64,000 nt of DNA, from contig NZ_VILB01000014.1 of assembly GCF_009712035.1 (NCBI RefSeq), positions 274,086 through 338,085 of the forward strand. The letters run 5' to 3'. The translations under genes were made by a program, and so were the position numbers. Shown piece by piece: positions 9,214 through 17,359 of the stretch. This DNA comes from Anabaena sp. UHCC 0187. Its GTDB lineage: Bacteria > Cyanobacteriota > Cyanobacteriia > Cyanobacteriales > Nostocaceae. The notes below the pieces were generated by a model. It was not told the DNA's origin, did not search any database, and saw only the letters and a list, made by a program, of their open reading frames with translations. Every line of letters starts with the position of its first letter. Within the stretch, counting starts at the first letter, position 1.

Positions 9214-11946
9214 CTATAAAATTACATCCAAATCTTCGAGGTAGGCTTCAATTTCTTGAATTTCCATTTCTACCTGTTCTTTAATTTGAGCATCAACCTT
9301 GTTTTCTTTTAATACTTGCTTGATTTTTTGGATGTAGGCTTCTAACAGCAATTTGGCCTTGTCTTCGTCTGCGTGAGTTATTTCTTCAACTTTATCAGCA
9401 ATTTCCTTAACTAAAGATGAGTTATTTTTGAAGGCTTTAAATGCTGATTTGCGATCGCTTCCCAATGGTAAAATTTGGCCTTCTAATTTTCTGGCTTGTT
9501 CTGTATAAATAGAGTATTGTCTTCTCTGATTGACAATTAATTTATAAGGTTCAGGAACTAAAGCCAAAGCAAACCAACGCAATGCCCCACCGTCCTCTTC
9601 TGGGGGAATCAAATTAGGCAGGCTATTCCACTTTCGATCTAGATGTTTAAAGACCTTGTTGGGGTCTAAATAGGCTTGTTCCATATCTCTAACACCGTTA
9701 AGAGCAAATAAAGGAATACCTACTTCAACTCTAAATAAAGTCACTTTATGAGCTTCACCCGTGGGGACAAAAGAAGGATTATCTCTGCCTTTTGGCAACC
9801 GATTAACTAAGGGAGGATTACTAAAAATAGTATTATTACTTTCCACACCATAATAATAAAATTCAGTTATTAGGTGTTGCTGTTGTACGGGAATTTCTGC
9901 TTCTTCGTATTGCCATAAAGGAACTGCTAATTTACCCAATTGTTCCAAATCTTTACCCGCATCTTCGGGATTACTATTTGCTAATACCTCCTCTATTGTC
10001 ATGGTGGTAAGTGGGCTATAAATCTCATCAACAAATGCCAAAATTTCAGCTTTGATATCTTCGGCTTTTTTATCTGACCAATTCGTTAACGTTTGCGACT
10101 TTTCTCGATACCAACGGATAAAATCTTCTCCATTAACTTTCGGTCTTTTTGATTCCAAGTTAACTCGCTGGATAGTATGAATAAAAGGATTATCACTATT
10201 ACCTTGACGACTTACCTCACTATAACTTTGTTCTAGGTCTTGATAGATTCTGTCTAGGTTAATGCGAATACGTTTACATTTTTCTTGAATTTCCTCTACT
10301 TTAGTTCGCAAAATTCCGTAAAGTTCTGCTGCTTTATCACACCGCTTCCAATGTAAATAAAGTCTCCATTTTTGATCAGCCCTTTCTTTAAACCGTTGAC
10401 AAGCTGCTTGCACATTGTTTTTATTCACAAACCAAGTTTCAGCAACTTCCTTAATTTTTTCTTCCTGTTGTTCTAGTTTTAAGAGATTATATTGATATTG
10501 TGCCTCTTGGGATTTTTTCTGGACACTTTGTTGCAACTCATCGAGATTTTTCGCTAATTTGGCGGCAAATTGCCCTGCATAAGCTAAACCATTAGGACGG
10601 TTAATTGCTCGCTCGTACCAAGTAGAAACAGCTTCTGTAATGTTCTGTTCTAAGCGATAATGATTAACTCCTAACTCTTGATTAGTCCGTTGTTCCATTT
10701 GATCCATCTGCCGCTTATATAATTCCTTAATTGTCGGTAAAGCAGTCCGATCAAAACGCATTTCCCCCATTCTTAACTCAGGCTTAATTTTGCCACCTTG
10801 ATTACTTGCAATCAAAGATTCTAAAACCGTTACCTCTGCTAATTTAGCATCTTGGAAAAACCGAGTAATTTCACTTTCTAAATCAATACCTTGAGCAGAT
10901 GCTATCAACTCATTAGCTACAAACTTTTGAGCATCTTCTAGTTTCATGCGCTCATATTGTTGGGTAGGCAAAGTCAAAGCCGCAAACCCAAAACTACAAT
11001 AATTGATTTTGCGTCCTCGAACTTTTTCTGCTGTTGCTAAATAAGCCCGCAAATTATCAGCCACGTTAGCAGCATCTAAACCGATTTGTGAACCAATTTG
11101 AACATATAAACCATCGGCAACTAAGTTTAATAAATCATCAGGACGACCAACTACAGTCCCCTTTTTATTAATCCCATCAATTACAAATACCGTATCAAAT
11201 GGGGGACGATCAGCTTTAACTTTAAAGCCACCATAATCAATTTCCATTGGATTACTAGGTGAGAGTCCCCAAAGATATTCTATTTCTTTAAGAGCGCCAT
11301 AGGTATTTGATTTCACCATGTTAGTTTGGGGAAGATTAGCAAATACTCTCGGTAAAACAAATACTCCTGTAATATTAGAAAAAGTATTCAGATATCGCTG
11401 CGCTAAAAATGCTATATCTAAAAATGTACCGCTGCCAGTTCCCCCAGCTAAACTGCCAACAATAAAAATTTCGACACCATCACGATTAGAAACTTGAAAG
11501 TTATCGGAAAATGCTTGTTTGTTGGTGCGAATTTCACAAACAGCATTGATAGCTTGTCCAATCAAACTATTAATATCACCTACTTTAGCGAATAAAGCCA
11601 ACCTACCCCTTGCCCGAATTTGTCCAGCACCATTAATAATACCGTGAGCGGGAATTTCCTTCGGCCACCATTCATTAATATGATCATTTCCTACTAGGAG
11701 TTTCCCTGGATTAGCAACAGAAATAGGATAGATTTCATTGGGTTCTAAAACTACTGTGTTACCATCTGGTGATTTTTCTCGACTTTGGATATTTTCAGTA
11801 GTATCAATGGAAAGAAACCGGATAATTTCTGGGACTGCACCGTAAACATCTATAAAACGCTTTTTCAGTTTTAGCACAACGCCATAACCTGTACCACCTA
11901 AACCGATGACAACGGTAGGACGAAAAACAACTGTGGGACGGGACAT
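9214..11946 (-). CDS. Tubulin/FtsZ-superfamily (Tubulin_2-like) protein
   Basis: Predicted GTP-binding protein of the tubulin/FtsZ superfamily. The N-terminal PTVVIGLGGTGYGVVLKL (about 10-27) is the nucleotide-binding Rossmann turn, and SLAGGTGSGTFLDIA (165-179) is the glycine-rich tubulin signature. A long insertion/extension follows, with coiled coil around 480-600 and a helical acidic tail (THADEDKAKLLLEAY; EMEIQEIEAYLEDLDVIL). At 910 aa it is about twice the size of FtsZ, as expected of the 'tubulin-like domain' family rather than a divisome FtsZ. It lies 21 bases downstream of the vWA gene and 30 bases upstream of the coiled-coil membrane gene, forming one tight operon. Whether it polymerises cannot be read from sequence. 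Confidence 0.87.
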   Translation of the reverse strand: MSRPTVVFRPTVVIGLGGTGYGVVLKLKKRFIDVYGAVPEIIRFLSIDTTENIQSREKSPDGNTVVLEPNEIYPISVANPGKLLVGNDHINEWWPKEIPAHGIINGAGQIRARGRLALFAKVGDINSLIGQAINAVCEIRTNKQAFSDNFQVSNRDGVEIFIVGSLAGGTGSGTFLDIAFLAQRYLNTFSNITGVFVLPRVFANLPQTNMVKSNTYGALKEIEYLWGLSPSNPMEIDYGGFKVKADRPPFDTVFVIDGINKKGTVVGRPDDLLNLVADGLYVQIGSQIGLDAANVADNLRAYLATAEKVRGRKINYCSFGFAALTLPTQQYERMKLEDAQKFVANELIASAQGIDLESEITRFFQDAKLAEVTVLESLIASNQGGKIKPELRMGEMRFDRTALPTIKELYKRQMDQMEQRTNQELGVNHYRLEQNITEAVSTWYERAINRPNGLAYAGQFAAKLAKNLDELQQSVQKKSQEAQYQYNLLKLEQQEEKIKEVAETWFVNKNNVQAACQRFKERADQKWRLYLHWKRCDKAAELYGILRTKVEEIQEKCKRIRINLDRIYQDLEQSYSEVSRQGNSDNPFIHTIQRVNLESKRPKVNGEDFIRWYREKSQTLTNWSDKKAEDIKAEILAFVDEIYSPLTTMTIEEVLANSNPEDAGKDLEQLGKLAVPLWQYEEAEIPVQQQHLITEFYYYGVESNNTIFSNPPLVNRLPKGRDNPSFVPTGEAHKVTLFRVEVGIPLFALNGVRDMEQAYLDPNKVFKHLDRKWNSLPNLIPPEEDGGALRWFALALVPEPYKLIVNQRRQYSIYTEQARKLEGQILPLGSDRKSAFKAFKNNSSLVKEIADKVEEITHADEDKAKLLLEAYIQKIKQVLKENKVDAQIKEQVEMEIQEIEAYLEDLDVIL

Positions 11947-11967
11947 TGAATCTCCTCTGATAATTAT

Positions 11968-13800
11968 TTAAAACTTGTATTCCCCAGTGTTTTGCTCAAA
12001 GGGGCGTTGGTTGCCATGCCAGTAATATCGCAATTTAATATTACCGATTTTAATTGTATCCTGATCGTATAGTTCCGTAGTCGTTATTTCTTCATTGTTG
12101 ATAATAATTTTACCTTTGATCAGGTTTAAATAAACTTTCTTTTTCCCTAACTGGCGAGTTGTGGTTAATTCAGCATCGCTGTCAATTGTGGAAATTGCGG
12201 ATATCAACTTACTTAAAGTTACTTTATTTGTTTGTAGTTGGGTAAGACTGATAAATTGATCTTCTGGTGATGTTGGCAATGGTGCAATGATTTCTAATTC
12301 ACCTTCTAGGTGGTTGCGGTTACGAATATCTTGAACTAATTCCCAAGGTGTTTTGCGTTGAATTAAACAAACCACTATGAGAACAATTAATAATAGAAGC
12401 AGGAATAAAAGTGACCAAATTATTATTTTTCTGGATAGTGGCATCAAGACATCAAGATTAACTTCTGTATTGATAGGATTAACAAGAGAATTATCTGGAG
12501 TAAAGACCAAAGTTAAAGTTTTTTTACCATCAGAACTGTTATCAGATACCTGCAACTGTATAGGAATTTTATTCTCACCTCTTGTCAAGGAGATAGCTTT
12601 TGTAGATGTGCCTAAAGAAACATCTTGAGGATTATCTGGAAACTGTAAATTAGCTGTTCCTGACTGATTGCTATTAACTACCAATGTTTGAGAATTAGTA
12701 GTTTGACCTGCTTCTACAGAACCAAAATCTAGACTCTTTGGCTGTACATCTATTAGCCATTTAATTGTTACTGGTAATTCAATTGGAATAGGTGATATCG
12801 CTTTATCTGTTGAAGTTAAAACCAAGCGGATATTTTCAGTTCCACCCTTGGCATTTGCGGGAATTTTTAACTGTATGGGAATAGCTGTAGGTTGATTAGC
12901 TCCTAAATTAATTTCTTGATTTGGTTTAATTAAGCTAATACCACTTTGATTTGGATCTTCTAGTTTCACCTTTACCTTAGCGTTAACATTACTCATACCA
13001 TTAATATTAAAAGGTTGAGTAGTGCTACCAGGTGATATTGGTTGTGTGTTATTTATAGGTACATCAACATCCAACTGAGGTTTAATTAAAATTGGTCGGA
13101 TACTTTGCGCTAACTGGTTTAATTTTGCTCCCCCTGGATCTCTTAATACCCGTCCTTTTTTACACAATGCAGGATTATTAGCAAAGTTATTTAGTTGTTT
13201 TTCGTGTTCTTTTAGTCCTAAAGAAACAAAAAACACATAGGGTTTACATTTTTGCTGTTGTAATAATTGGGTGTTGCTAGGAATAGTCACAGGATTAGGA
13301 ATTCCGCGCACATCTTCTAATCCATCTGTCAAAAATACTATACTGACAGTTCTACCTAGAGCATCACCACGTTGATTTAACTTAGCAGAATGTGTTAAAG
13401 CCGCTTGTACTGCTTTCCCTGTATGAGTCCGCATTCCATTAGCTTGGAGGGCGTTAATCATTTGCTTGAGTTTCCCTCTGTCTTCATTCTTGGTAATGGC
13501 AATATTTTGGGTTTTTAATTGTACATCCCGATCAAATGTATAAAGAGTTACTGTATCTCCAACTCTGGCAGTATTAACAAAATCAGTAATAGAATTTTTG
13601 ACTTGAGTAAATATATTTTTTGTCCCCCCCACTCCACGCATGGAGGCAGAAGTATCTACTACGACAATCCAATCAATTCCACCTTTAGGCGTAGTTTGAG
13701 CAAATGTCGGGTAAATGCAAGAAATTAATACCAAAGTTACAGTAGCAATACTTTGGTATAATATATGTTGACAATACTGCTTTAAGTTAGCAAAACCCAT
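11968..13800 (-). CDS. vWA domain protein with transmembrane helix and FHA-like tail
   Basis: First gene of the minus-strand trio. The N-terminus has a hydrophobic export segment (IATVTLVLISCIYPTFAQ). LISC at 25-28 is lipobox-like, so lipoprotein or ordinary signal peptide are both possible. The vWA domain (about 42-235) has an intact MIDAS motif (DTSAS, 49-53) and a LTDGLED acidic loop, so it should bind a divalent metal and a partner protein. Two Ig-like or CARDB-type beta regions follow (about 240-450), then one membrane helix (WSLLFLLLLLIVLIVVCL, about 459-476). The cytoplasmic tail ends IKIGNIKLRYYWHG, like the last strands of an FHA domain, but I do not see the canonical Gly-Arg/Ser-His motifs. 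The protein would thus link periplasm and cytoplasm. Confidence 0.87.
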   Translation of the reverse strand: MGFANLKQYCQHILYQSIATVTLVLISCIYPTFAQTTPKGGIDWIVVVDTSASMRGVGGTKNIFTQVKNSITDFVNTARVGDTVTLYTFDRDVQLKTQNIAITKNEDRGKLKQMINALQANGMRTHTGKAVQAALTHSAKLNQRGDALGRTVSIVFLTDGLEDVRGIPNPVTIPSNTQLLQQQKCKPYVFFVSLGLKEHEKQLNNFANNPALCKKGRVLRDPGGAKLNQLAQSIRPILIKPQLDVDVPINNTQPISPGSTTQPFNINGMSNVNAKVKVKLEDPNQSGISLIKPNQEINLGANQPTAIPIQLKIPANAKGGTENIRLVLTSTDKAISPIPIELPVTIKWLIDVQPKSLDFGSVEAGQTTNSQTLVVNSNQSGTANLQFPDNPQDVSLGTSTKAISLTRGENKIPIQLQVSDNSSDGKKTLTLVFTPDNSLVNPINTEVNLDVLMPLSRKIIIWSLLFLLLLLIVLIVVCLIQRKTPWELVQDIRNRNHLEGELEIIAPLPTSPEDQFISLTQLQTNKVTLSKLISAISTIDSDAELTTTRQLGKKKVYLNLIKGKIIINNEEITTTELYDQDTIKIGNIKLRYYWHGNQRPFEQNTGEYKF

Positions 13801-13938
13801 TGATAGATATCTCCACCTATATCAGTTTAGATTGACTAAATTTCCTAGTTCAAGCCAGAAGCAATAAGTAATATTCTGCAATATGAAAGTATTTTTAATA
13901 ACTAAATTTCGTTAAAATTGCAAGTTCTTAAAAGGTAA

Positions 13939-14076
13939 CTGCTCCGTCAAGATGATGATGTATCAATCATCGGCTATGGTACAATAGTTTACCAAGGAAT
14001 GCAAGCAGCAGAAATTCTCTGCGAACATTGTATTCAAGCAACTGTGATTAATGCCCGTTTTGTATGTACTTTGTGA
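13939..14076 (+). pseudogene. Fragment of 1-deoxy-D-xylulose-5-phosphate synthase (dxs)
   Basis: Translating from 13939 gives [15 protein letters not shown], then [24 protein letters not shown], then a stop at 14074-14076. This is the C-terminal transketolase-like region of Dxs, where relatives read [36 protein letters not shown]. Only about 45 codons remain, with stops on both sides and no start, so it is a relic. It is followed at once by repeat copy 2 (14092-14160). A functional dxs must be elsewhere. Confidence 0.75.
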
Positions 14077-14091
14077 TCCTGTTTATTTTTG

Positions 14092-14160
14092 GTCTGAATC
14101 AGAATTTAATGAATTTCTTAATCCTGTACATCCTTTAATCCAGAGCATCCTGATTCAGAC
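14092..14160. repeat. MITE-like dispersed repeat, copy 2
   Basis: The ends are a perfect 11-bp inverted repeat: GTCTGAATCAG at 14092-14102 and CTGATTCAGAC at 14150-14160. The interior matches the copy at 6021-6094 in the same orientation. It carries no coding capacity. It sits directly after the dxs relic and ahead of the DUF1499 gene. Confidence 0.75.
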
Positions 14161-14226
14161 AAATGAATTATTTAATTGAAAACTGATAAAATATCTAAAA
14201 TTGCAAAATATAGCATTAAACCAATA

Positions 14227-14703
14227 ATGTCCAACCTAACAACTATCGCCCGAATACAAAATATTATTTTTTCAGTATTCCTAACTCTGATAATAACTTT
14301 AATAGTTCCTGCAACTGCTTCCGCTTCCAGCTTGGGAATTGAGTCAGGTTCTCTTCGTCCTTGTCCAACATCCCCTAATTGTGTTGTTAGTCAAAATGCT
14401 GATGCAAAACACGCCATTGCACCGATTACCTATCATGTAGCGCGAGATAAAGCCAGAGAAACCTTACTCAAAGTTCTCACAGTTGTTCCCCGCACAGAAG
14501 TTATAGAACAAACAGATAATTATATTCATGCTATTTCCAAAAGCCGCATCTTCAAATTCGTTGATGATGTAGAATTTAATTTCCCTAACAATGAATCAAT
14601 AATTCATATCCGTTCCTCATCTCGTGTGGGAGATTCTGATTTTGGAGTCAACCGCACCCGCTTAGAGCAAATTCGTTTAGCTTTAAAGGATTTAAATATT
14701 TAA
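14227..14703 (+). CDS. DUF1499 family exported protein
   Basis: A DUF1499 protein of unknown biochemical role. After an N-terminal hydrophobic export segment (IIFSVFLTLIITLIVPATASA), the mature part begins with the family hallmark RPCPTSPNCVVSQ. It continues with the conserved TEVIEQTDNYIHAISKSRIFKFVDDVEF and the terminal strand IHIRSSSRVGDSDFGVNRTRLEQI. I chose the ATG at 14227 because it places the signal peptide at the N-terminus; an upstream TTG at 14176 would add 17 unsupported residues. It stands alone between the MITE-like repeat and typA. Many cyanobacterial homologues are predicted to be periplasmic or thylakoid-lumenal. Confidence 0.85.
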   Translation: MSNLTTIARIQNIIFSVFLTLIITLIVPATASASSLGIESGSLRPCPTSPNCVVSQNADAKHAIAPITYHVARDKARETLLKVLTVVPRTEVIEQTDNYIHAISKSRIFKFVDDVEFNFPNNESIIHIRSSSRVGDSDFGVNRTRLEQIRLALKDLNI

Positions 14704-14734
14704 TTTTACCTTTTAGTTTCTTCTTAGTTTCTTC

Positions 14735-14764
14735 CCTCTGCGTTCTCTGCGCCTCTGTGGTTCG
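14735..14764. repeat. Cyanobacterial CTCTGCG-type short repeat
   Basis: CCTCTGCGTTCTCTGCGCCT followed by CTGTGGTTCG: a degenerate short tandem repeat of a type dispersed through cyanobacterial intergenic DNA. Related pieces occur here at 18741-18773 and 52395-52420. The rest of the 14704-15049 gap holds only a 26-codon frame at 14863-14943, which I do not support as a gene. Confidence 0.6.
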
Positions 14765-15009
14765 ATAAAATACCTTTAAACCGCTCAACCCACAGAGGAA
14801 TAATAAAAAATAAAAATATAATGCCCTTGGATTTTAACTAAATAATAGCAGAAAAAAATACTATGTCAATATCAATGGCTGAAAAAACCTATTTCCGTAA
14901 ATTTATTGATAATATTCTCAATAATATTGATAATAGAAGCTAATTATTGCAAAAGTGCAAATTTTATAAAACCGGATATTTAAAAAAGTTATCTTTCTGA
15001 ATCAATACA

Positions 15010-15040
15010 AATAAAAAATCAGGGTGGGAAAACCCCACCC
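15010..15040 (-). terminator. Rho-independent terminator of typA
   Basis: Read on the minus strand, just after the typA stop: GGGTGGG, a TTTT loop region and CCCACCC, followed by TGATTTTTTATTTG. A seven-pair GC stem with a T-run 10 bases beyond the stop codon is a standard intrinsic terminator. Confidence 0.8.
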
Positions 15041-15049
15041 CTACAGCTA

Positions 15050-16840
15050 TTAGCGTTTCACCAATTTCTTGGACATCTTACGAAGACGAATAGATTCAGG
15101 TGTAACTTCCACCAATTCATCTTGAGCAATGTATTCCAAAGCTCGTTCCAAATTCATGTCTATGGGTGTTTGTAACTGAGTAAGTTCTTCACCACCAGAT
15201 GAACGGTGGTTGGTTAACTGCTTAGTTTTACAAACGTTCAATTCCAAATCTTGGGGACGATTATGTTCACCAATAATCATACCTTTGTAAACCTTAGTTC
15301 CGGCACCGATAAAGAATGCGCCTCTATCTTCACAGTTTTTCATGGCGTAGGAAGTAGAAACACCTTCATCAAAGGAGATGAGAACGCCTTTGTTGCGGGC
15401 TTCAATATCACCGCAAAGGGGACGATAATCAAGGAAACTGTGGTTCATGATGCCTTCACCGCGAGTCATCCGCATGAATTCACCTCGGAAACCAATTAAA
15501 CCACGGGCAGCTACGATAAACTCTAATTGAGTGCGATCGCCACCACCGGGCTGCATATCTTGCATTTCCCCTTTCCGTTGTCCTAACCGTTCAATACAGC
15601 TACCAACAGCATCAGCGGGAACGTCTAAAGCTAGAAGTTCAAAAGGTTCGCAAGGTTGACCATTAACTGTGCGGTAAATTACTTGAGGTTGAGATACTTG
15701 GAACTCAAAACCTTCACGACGCATGGTTTCGATTAAGATACCCAGGTGTAATTCACCCCGACCAGAAACTAAGAATTTATCAGGAGAGTCGGTGTCTTCA
15801 ACGCGCAAAGCTACGTTTGTTTCTAATTCGCGGTATAAGCGATCGCGGATTTGGCGAGATGTTACCAATTTACCTTCTTGACCAGCAAAAGGTGAATCAT
15901 TAACCCAGAAGGTCATTTGTAAAGTTGGTTCATCCACCTTAATCAATGGTAGAGCCAGAGGTTCATTAGGATCTGTAATAGTTTCGCCAATGTAAGCATC
16001 AGCAAAACCAGCTACAGCCACAATGTAACCTGCGGTAGCTTCTTCCATATCTACCCGTCTTAAACCATCAAATCCCATTAACTTGGTGATTTTACCCTTG
16101 ACAATGCTGCCATCTTCCACTACCAAAGCGGCTTGTTGTCCAGCGCGGATAGTCCCATTGTGGATTTTACCAATGATAATCCGGCCTAAATATTCAGAAT
16201 AATCCAGGGTAGTAACTTGCAATTGCAGAGGCTTGTTAGGATCGCCCACAGGTGCAGGAACGTGGCGAAGAATAGCCTCAAATAGAGGCTGCATATCTAC
16301 CGATTCTGCTTCCAAAGTTTCTTTAGCGAAACCAGCCATACCGGAAGCAAACAGATATTTGAAATCACACTGGTCTTCATCTGCACCTAATTCTAAGAAC
16401 AGATCCAAGACCTTATCCACAGCGATATGGGGGTCACATTGTCCACGGTCAATTTTGTTGATAACAACGATAGGACGCAAACCCTTTTCCAAAGCCTTTT
16501 TCAAGACAAAGCGGGTTTGGGGCATTGGGCCTTCATTGGCATCAACAATCAGGATACAACCGTCCACCATGCCGAGAACTCGTTCTACTTCTCCGCCGAA
16601 GTCAGCGTGTCCAGGGGTATCAACAATATTAATCAGGGTTTCTTTGTAGCGAACCGCTGTATTTTTAGAAAGAATTGTAATGCCTCGTTCCCGCTCTAAA
16701 TCATTGGAGTCCATGACACAATCCGGAACGTCTTCGCCTTCGCGGAAAATGCCGGACTGTTTGAGGAGAGCATCAACCAAGGTGGTTTTACCGTGGTCAA
16801 CGTGGGCGATAATGGCGACGTTACGAATTGGGAGCGTCAT
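15050..16840 (-). CDS. typA: Ribosome-associated translational GTPase TypA/BipA
   Basis: Translational GTPase related to EF-G that acts on the 50S subunit during assembly and stress. All G motifs are visible: G1 AHVDHGKTT near the start, G2 ERERGITI, G3 DTPGHADF, and G4 NKID. The domain order is that of BipA, and the C-terminal TypA-specific region ([38 protein letters not shown]) is present. The 596 aa are the usual length. It is monocistronic, followed by a strong terminator. In plants and cyanobacteria the protein is linked to stress tolerance of the photosynthetic machinery, which is family knowledge and not visible here. Confidence 0.97.
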   Translation of the reverse strand: MTLPIRNVAIIAHVDHGKTTLVDALLKQSGIFREGEDVPDCVMDSNDLERERGITILSKNTAVRYKETLINIVDTPGHADFGGEVERVLGMVDGCILIVDANEGPMPQTRFVLKKALEKGLRPIVVINKIDRGQCDPHIAVDKVLDLFLELGADEDQCDFKYLFASGMAGFAKETLEAESVDMQPLFEAILRHVPAPVGDPNKPLQLQVTTLDYSEYLGRIIIGKIHNGTIRAGQQAALVVEDGSIVKGKITKLMGFDGLRRVDMEEATAGYIVAVAGFADAYIGETITDPNEPLALPLIKVDEPTLQMTFWVNDSPFAGQEGKLVTSRQIRDRLYRELETNVALRVEDTDSPDKFLVSGRGELHLGILIETMRREGFEFQVSQPQVIYRTVNGQPCEPFELLALDVPADAVGSCIERLGQRKGEMQDMQPGGGDRTQLEFIVAARGLIGFRGEFMRMTRGEGIMNHSFLDYRPLCGDIEARNKGVLISFDEGVSTSYAMKNCEDRGAFFIGAGTKVYKGMIIGEHNRPQDLELNVCKTKQLTNHRSSGGEELTQLQTPIDMNLERALEYIAQDELVEVTPESIRLRKMSKKLVKR

Positions 16841-17032
16841 AGATGATTTGGGTAAACTTTAGGGTTTTTAGATTAAGAAGCTTAATGTTGGGTTGTTTTA
16901 ACAGAAGTGGGGATGATTTGCCAATTCTGTAACGAACCTTTAATAATTCTAGCGTAATTGTCACAAATATTGTTATTTTGATAATAAATATCAAGAGCAT
17001 TTTTGAGATATAGGGTATTTGCTTCAATAAAG

Positions 17033-17242
17033 CTAACTCGCGTATACCCCTAAACGACGGTACAATTCAGAATTTTTCTTGATTACATAATTTGCGGCTT
17101 GCTCAAAATCACTTTTTGGATAATTGAGCCAGTCTTCTATAGTGGCACGTAATAATTCTTCAGGAGAAATCCCGTTTGCTTGTGCCATTACTTGTAGTTG
17201 TTGTAATTGTTCCTCTGGAATATTGATGGTGATTGCAGCCAT
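17033..17242 (-). CDS. Small ribbon-helix-helix-like protein (possible antitoxin)
   Basis: 69 residues beginning ITINIPEEQLQQLQVMAQANG, the beta-strand/helix pattern of an RHH (CopG/antitoxin-type) DNA-binding domain. The C-terminal half (FEQAANYVIKKNSELYRRLGVYAS) is helical and could bind a toxin. No PIN-domain VapC or ParE-type gene follows. Instead a short frame in the +1 phase continues past its stop (see findings). The spacing to typA is about 190 bases on the same strand. It is divergent from the kinase-GUN4 gene, so it could be an autoregulator of that shared promoter region; this is inference. Confidence 0.7.
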   Translation of the reverse strand: MAAITINIPEEQLQQLQVMAQANGISPEELLRATIEDWLNYPKSDFEQAANYVIKKNSELYRRLGVYAS

Positions 17243-17331
17243 AGTAGTTTTTGATAAAAGTTAGTATGTCTACTATTTTAGACTCATGAGGGGCTGAAAT
17301 TAGCACTTACAACTAAAATTGTGCCAAAATG

Positions 17332-17351
17332 AACTTATAACTTTATAAGTT
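17332..17351. promoter_or_regulatory. Perfect inverted repeat upstream of kinase-GUN4 gene
   Basis: AACTTATAA-CT-TTATAAGTT: nine base pairs with a two-base spacer, ending eight bases before the ATG at 17360. The position, right over the ribosome-binding region, suits either an operator for a dimeric regulator such as an RHH protein or an mRNA hairpin masking the start. Confidence 0.5.
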
Positions 17352-17359
17352 TACAGGTT

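Noticed and set aside
14863-14943. 26-codon plus-strand frame MSISMAEKTYFRKFIDNI-
   Set aside because: It reads as a plausible peptide but is too short, has no ribosome-binding site that I can support, and the Ile/Asn-rich end follows an AT-rich repeat.
16233-16649. 138-codon plus-strand open frame inside typA
   Set aside because: It is antisense to a fully conserved GTPase gene, and such mirror frames are expected from its codon use.
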